Of a stretch of 6,671 nt of DNA, positions 4,917 to 6,671 are shown in pieces. Within the stretch, counting starts at the first letter, position 1. Every line of letters begins with the position of its first letter. The position numbers were made by a program, and so were the translations under genes. This DNA comes from CAZWRK01 sp964635875 (GTDB taxonomy: Bacteria; Pseudomonadota; Gammaproteobacteria; Burkholderiales; Aquaspirillaceae): the NCBI GenBank assembly GCA_964635875.1, contig CAZWRK010000182.1, positions 1-6,671 on the forward strand, read 5' to 3'. Under the pieces are notes generated by a model, which saw only the letters and a program-made list of their open reading frames with translations, ran no database searches and was not told the origin of the DNA.

Positions 4917-5941
4917 CCTGCTGCGTTCAAAATTTTCTGTTTTTGGCAGCGTTCGCATTTGACAACGATTTTTCCTGCTTCGTCCGACGGCTCAATTTTG
5001 GCCGAGCACGGGCGATTTTTGCAGCGGAATAGTTGCATCAACATATACGCCGCATCGCATTTTCCACAGGCCAACGCATCGCCCCCCATCCGCATTGGGC
5101 GAATTTTGAAGTGGTCGTCACCGCAATTGTGGCAGCTGTATTGTTGCGCACGCTTTTGGGCGATTTCTTCTTCGGTTTCGACTTTGGGTGGCGGCGGGTA
5201 ACGCAGGCGGAGCATTTGCAGGCTCGGGGTCGGGTCGGGGCGGTGCATGGCGGCGAGTCTCTCGCCAAAGGCTTGCAGCGTTTTAGCATCAAACTGATTC
5301 ATGGCCGCGAGCGAGGCTGCGGTCATCGAACCTGAACTGGCCCCGTAGTGGTTGAGCTCTTTGATGATGTGATCCATCGGGATAAACGCCCGCGTATCGA
5401 CACTGCCAAAGCCGCCCGGTCGCACGACACTCACCCCCGGCGACAGCAAGAAATACCCCATCACATTTGGTTTGAGTCCGCTTTGCGCGGATTCTGGCCG
5501 AACAGCCGCTAGCACGCGCGGCAAAATACTGCGCATGATTTGCATGCGGCGGGTAAGCAGATCCAGCGGTGATTCTTGGGGGACGACGCGGGTGGTGCCG
5601 GGGCATTGCCGAGAGAATTGGCCTTTGTTATCGACTTTAATCAGGCTGCTGCCAATGCTCGAATCGAGTAAAAAGACGTCGAAATTGCGGTTGATGAGGA
5701 GATGATCTACGCGCGCGTGGTATTCACCGATGCGCAAAGTCAGATCGTGAATGACAACCCATCCGGTATGACGCGAAAACTCACCGAGTAATTTTGCCAC
5801 AGCGACCATCGATTTTGCCGAAGTGACATAGTCACGTAAGGCAATATCGACAATGGCGAGATCGTTTGGTTCGCAATTGGGTCGCAAAGCCTGTAAGGCT
5901 GCAAGAGGGCCGTCAAAGGCATCAGGCTTTTTTGCAAGCAT
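4913..5941 (-). CDS. NERD-domain protein with two C-terminal zinc ribbons; nuclease residues apparently lost
   Basis: A 342-residue soluble protein. Residues about 45-165 match the NERD (nuclease-related, PD-(D/E)XK-like) domain in its long gammaproteobacterial form: GWVVIHDLTLRIGEYHARVDHLLINRNFDVFLL (60-92), the GQFS turn (107-110) and KPNVMGYFLLSP (157-168). The C-terminus carries two zinc-ribbon-like cysteine sets: C270/C273 with C292/C295, and C307/C312 with C329/C332. Asp79 of VDHLL is kept. The E-x-K catalytic pair expected after the core strand reads D93-S94-S95, and the helix that usually holds a G-E pair reads SAKSMVAVAK (41-50). Zinc ribbons suggest nucleic-acid or protein binding; NERD proteins are generally of unknown function. 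The start at ATG 5941 has only a poor Shine-Dalgarno and no convincing promoter is seen. The gene ends in its own terminator hairpin. No partner gene is adjacent on the same strand. Confidence 0.8.
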   Translation of the reverse strand: MLAKKPDAFDGPLAALQALRPNCEPNDLAIVDIALRDYVTSAKSMVAVAKLLGEFSRHTGWVVIHDLTLRIGEYHARVDHLLINRNFDVFLLDSSIGSSLIKVDNKGQFSRQCPGTTRVVPQESPLDLLTRRMQIMRSILPRVLAAVRPESAQSGLKPNVMGYFLLSPGVSVVRPGGFGSVDTRAFIPMDHIIKELNHYGASSGSMTAASLAAMNQFDAKTLQAFGERLAAMHRPDPTPSLQMLRLRYPPPPKVETEEEIAQKRAQQYSCHNCGDDHFKIRPMRMGGDALACGKCDAAYMLMQLFRCKNRPCSAKIEPSDEAGKIVVKCERCQKQKILNAAG

Positions 5942-6023
5942 CGAGAATGTCCACGTTATTCAGTCGTCTAAGGGGAAGAATAGTAGAGTATTTGGCTTTG
6001 TTTTGGGTTGTGTCACGTCAAAT

Positions 6024-6048
6024 TTCATAAATTTCGATGGTTTATGAA
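6024..6048. repeat. 8-bp inverted repeat TTCATAAA / TTTATGAA
   Basis: Perfect arms at 6024-6031 and 6041-6048 with a 9-base loop; the pairing can extend by AAT/ATT with one extra T in the left arm. It lies in the AT-rich region about 85 bases upstream of the NERD start codon. It could be an operator or a weak RNA hairpin. Confidence 0.5.
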
Positions 6049-6127
6049 TTTTGATTTGTATTTGAATATGTTTTTTTCGCATGGAATGCTGTGTTTCGTT
6101 GCACAGGCAGGCCTGCACGAGGGGCAT

Positions 6128-6146
6128 AGACTCGGGTTTTGAGTCT
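6128..6146. repeat. 6-bp inverted repeat AGACTC / GAGTCT
   Basis: AGACTC (6128-6133) and GAGTCT (6141-6146) are separated by GGGTTTT. It sits about 45 bases upstream of the deaminase -10 element, where an operator could lie, but short repeats of this size also occur by chance. Confidence 0.35.
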
Positions 6147-6191
6147 CGCGGTGTTTTCTCATAGAGTGGTGGCTTCGGCAGCGCAATCGCG

Positions 6192-6197
6192 TATGAT
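6192..6197 (+). promoter_or_regulatory. Candidate -10 element of the adenine deaminase gene
   Basis: TATGAT preceded by G lies 26 bases before the ATG; transcription would begin near 6204. No good -35 hexamer is found at 16-18 bases (closest is TGGCTT at 6171-6176, 15 bases away), so it may need an activator or be wrong. Confidence 0.4.
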
Positions 6198-6223
6198 GCC
6201 GCCCCTTTGATTGGATTCCTGCG

Positions 6224-6671
6224 ATGTCACTCTCTCCTGAACTCTCCGCTCTGATTCACCGTTTGCCCAAAATCGAATTGCATTTGCACATCGAAGGTTC
6301 GCTGGAGCCGGAAATGTTGTTTGCCTTGGCGCAAAAGCATCAGATTACCCTGCCGTATGACTCGGTCGAGGCGTTGCGCGCCGCGTATCAATTTGAAGAT
6401 CTGCAGTCGTTTTTAGATTTGTACTATGCCGGTGCCGATGTGCTGCGCGACGAAGATGACTTTTATCAACTGACTTTGGCCTACTTGCGCCGCTGCCATG
6501 AACAAGGCGTGGTGCATACCGAAGTATTCTTCGACCCGCAAACCCACACCGACCGCGGCCTGCCGTTTGAAACCGCTTTAAACGGTATTTATCGCGGTCT
6601 GCAAGACGGGCAAGCGCAATGGGGCATCAGCTTTAAGCTCATCGCCTGCTTCTTGCGCCATTTGTCCGCCG
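6224..6671 (+). CDS. Adenine deaminase (adenosine-deaminase-like), 5' part; cut by right edge
   Basis: The first 149 codons of a metal-dependent purine deaminase of the adenosine/AMP/adenine deaminase superfamily, cytoplasmic, in purine salvage (adenine to hypoxanthine plus ammonia). The metal-binding His20 and His22 lie in ELHLHIEGSLEPEMLF (18-33). The Glu in HIEGS, where true adenosine deaminases usually have Asp (HLDGS), together with YYAGADVLRDEDDFY (67-81) and HTEVFFDPQTHTDRGLPFE (97-115), match the Pseudomonas-type enzymes shown to deaminate adenine rather than adenosine. Start ATG 6224 follows a weak GGA (6213-6215) at suitable spacing and gives the normal short N-terminus. The full family length is about 315-340 residues, so more than half lies outside the window, including the catalytic Glu and the later His/Asp ligands. 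Confidence 0.9.
   Translation, partial: MSLSPELSALIHRLPKIELHLHIEGSLEPEMLFALAQKHQITLPYDSVEALRAAYQFEDLQSFLDLYYAGADVLRDEDDFYQLTLAYLRRCHEQGVVHTEVFFDPQTHTDRGLPFETALNGIYRGLQDGQAQWGISFKLIACFLRHLSA

Larger units (their letters stand above)
5942..6223. other. Divergent intergenic region between the NERD gene and the adenine deaminase gene
   Basis: No gene is seen in these 282 bases. The part from about 5980 to 6090 is clearly AT-rich compared with the neighbours. It holds inverted repeats at 6024-6048, 6106-6115 and 6128-6146, and the deaminase promoter candidate near 6192. No tRNA, IS end or direct-repeat pair was recognised. Confidence 0.6.

Noticed and set aside
5033..5705. Plus-strand open frames opposite the NERD gene
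   Set aside because: The minus frame has a continuous NERD domain and zinc ribbons; the plus frames show no domain.
6101..6120. Possible IS end or attachment site at the GCAGGCCTGC palindrome
   Set aside because: No transposase, target duplication, integrase or tRNA is present nearby; a 10-bp palindrome alone is not enough.

Overview
The window looks like a chromosomal segment of a gammaproteobacterium with moderately high GC. The evidence is the aerobic-type cobaltochelatase subunit CobN, a Pseudomonas-like adenine deaminase, and a long NERD-domain protein of the type found in gammaproteobacteria. I cannot name the genus. Both edges cut through a gene: cobN on the left and the adenine deaminase on the right.

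Left half (1-3722, minus strand) is one B12/cobalt transcription unit. Reading from right to left it has a good sigma-70-type promoter (3694-3722), a cobalamin riboswitch (3530-3684), a leader with a hairpin that can mask the ribosome binding site (3410-3440), a NiCoT-family Ni/Co permease (2373-3401), a small [2Fe-2S] ferredoxin (2047-2376) and the N-terminal 683 codons of cobN (2050 to beyond the left edge). Each gene overlaps the next by 4 bp (ATGA). The logic is cobalt import, a probable redox partner, then ATP-dependent cobalt insertion into hydrogenobyrinate a,c-diamide, all shut off when cobalamin is plentiful. CobN carries a striking His-Asp/His-Gly tract made by a 12-bp tandem repeat that runs off the window edge. 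It may be a built-in metal-binding segment.

Middle (3723-4916): a divergent intergenic region leads into a plus-strand beta-decarboxylating dehydrogenase (3866-4882) whose sequence is closest to homoisocitrate dehydrogenases. Its substrate cannot be settled from the window. It converges on a NERD-domain/zinc-ribbon protein (4913-5941, minus). A perfect 10-bp-stem hairpin between them acts as terminator for the NERD gene and contains its stop codon.

Right (5942-6671): a 282-base intergenic region, AT-rich near the NERD start, with several small inverted repeats, then the first 149 codons of a plus-strand adenine deaminase with a TATGAT -10 element.

The points I would look at first are the GHDH repeat in CobN, the NERD protein whose nuclease residues appear to be lost while two zinc ribbons are kept, the riboswitch expression platform, and the orphan homoisocitrate-dehydrogenase-like gene.
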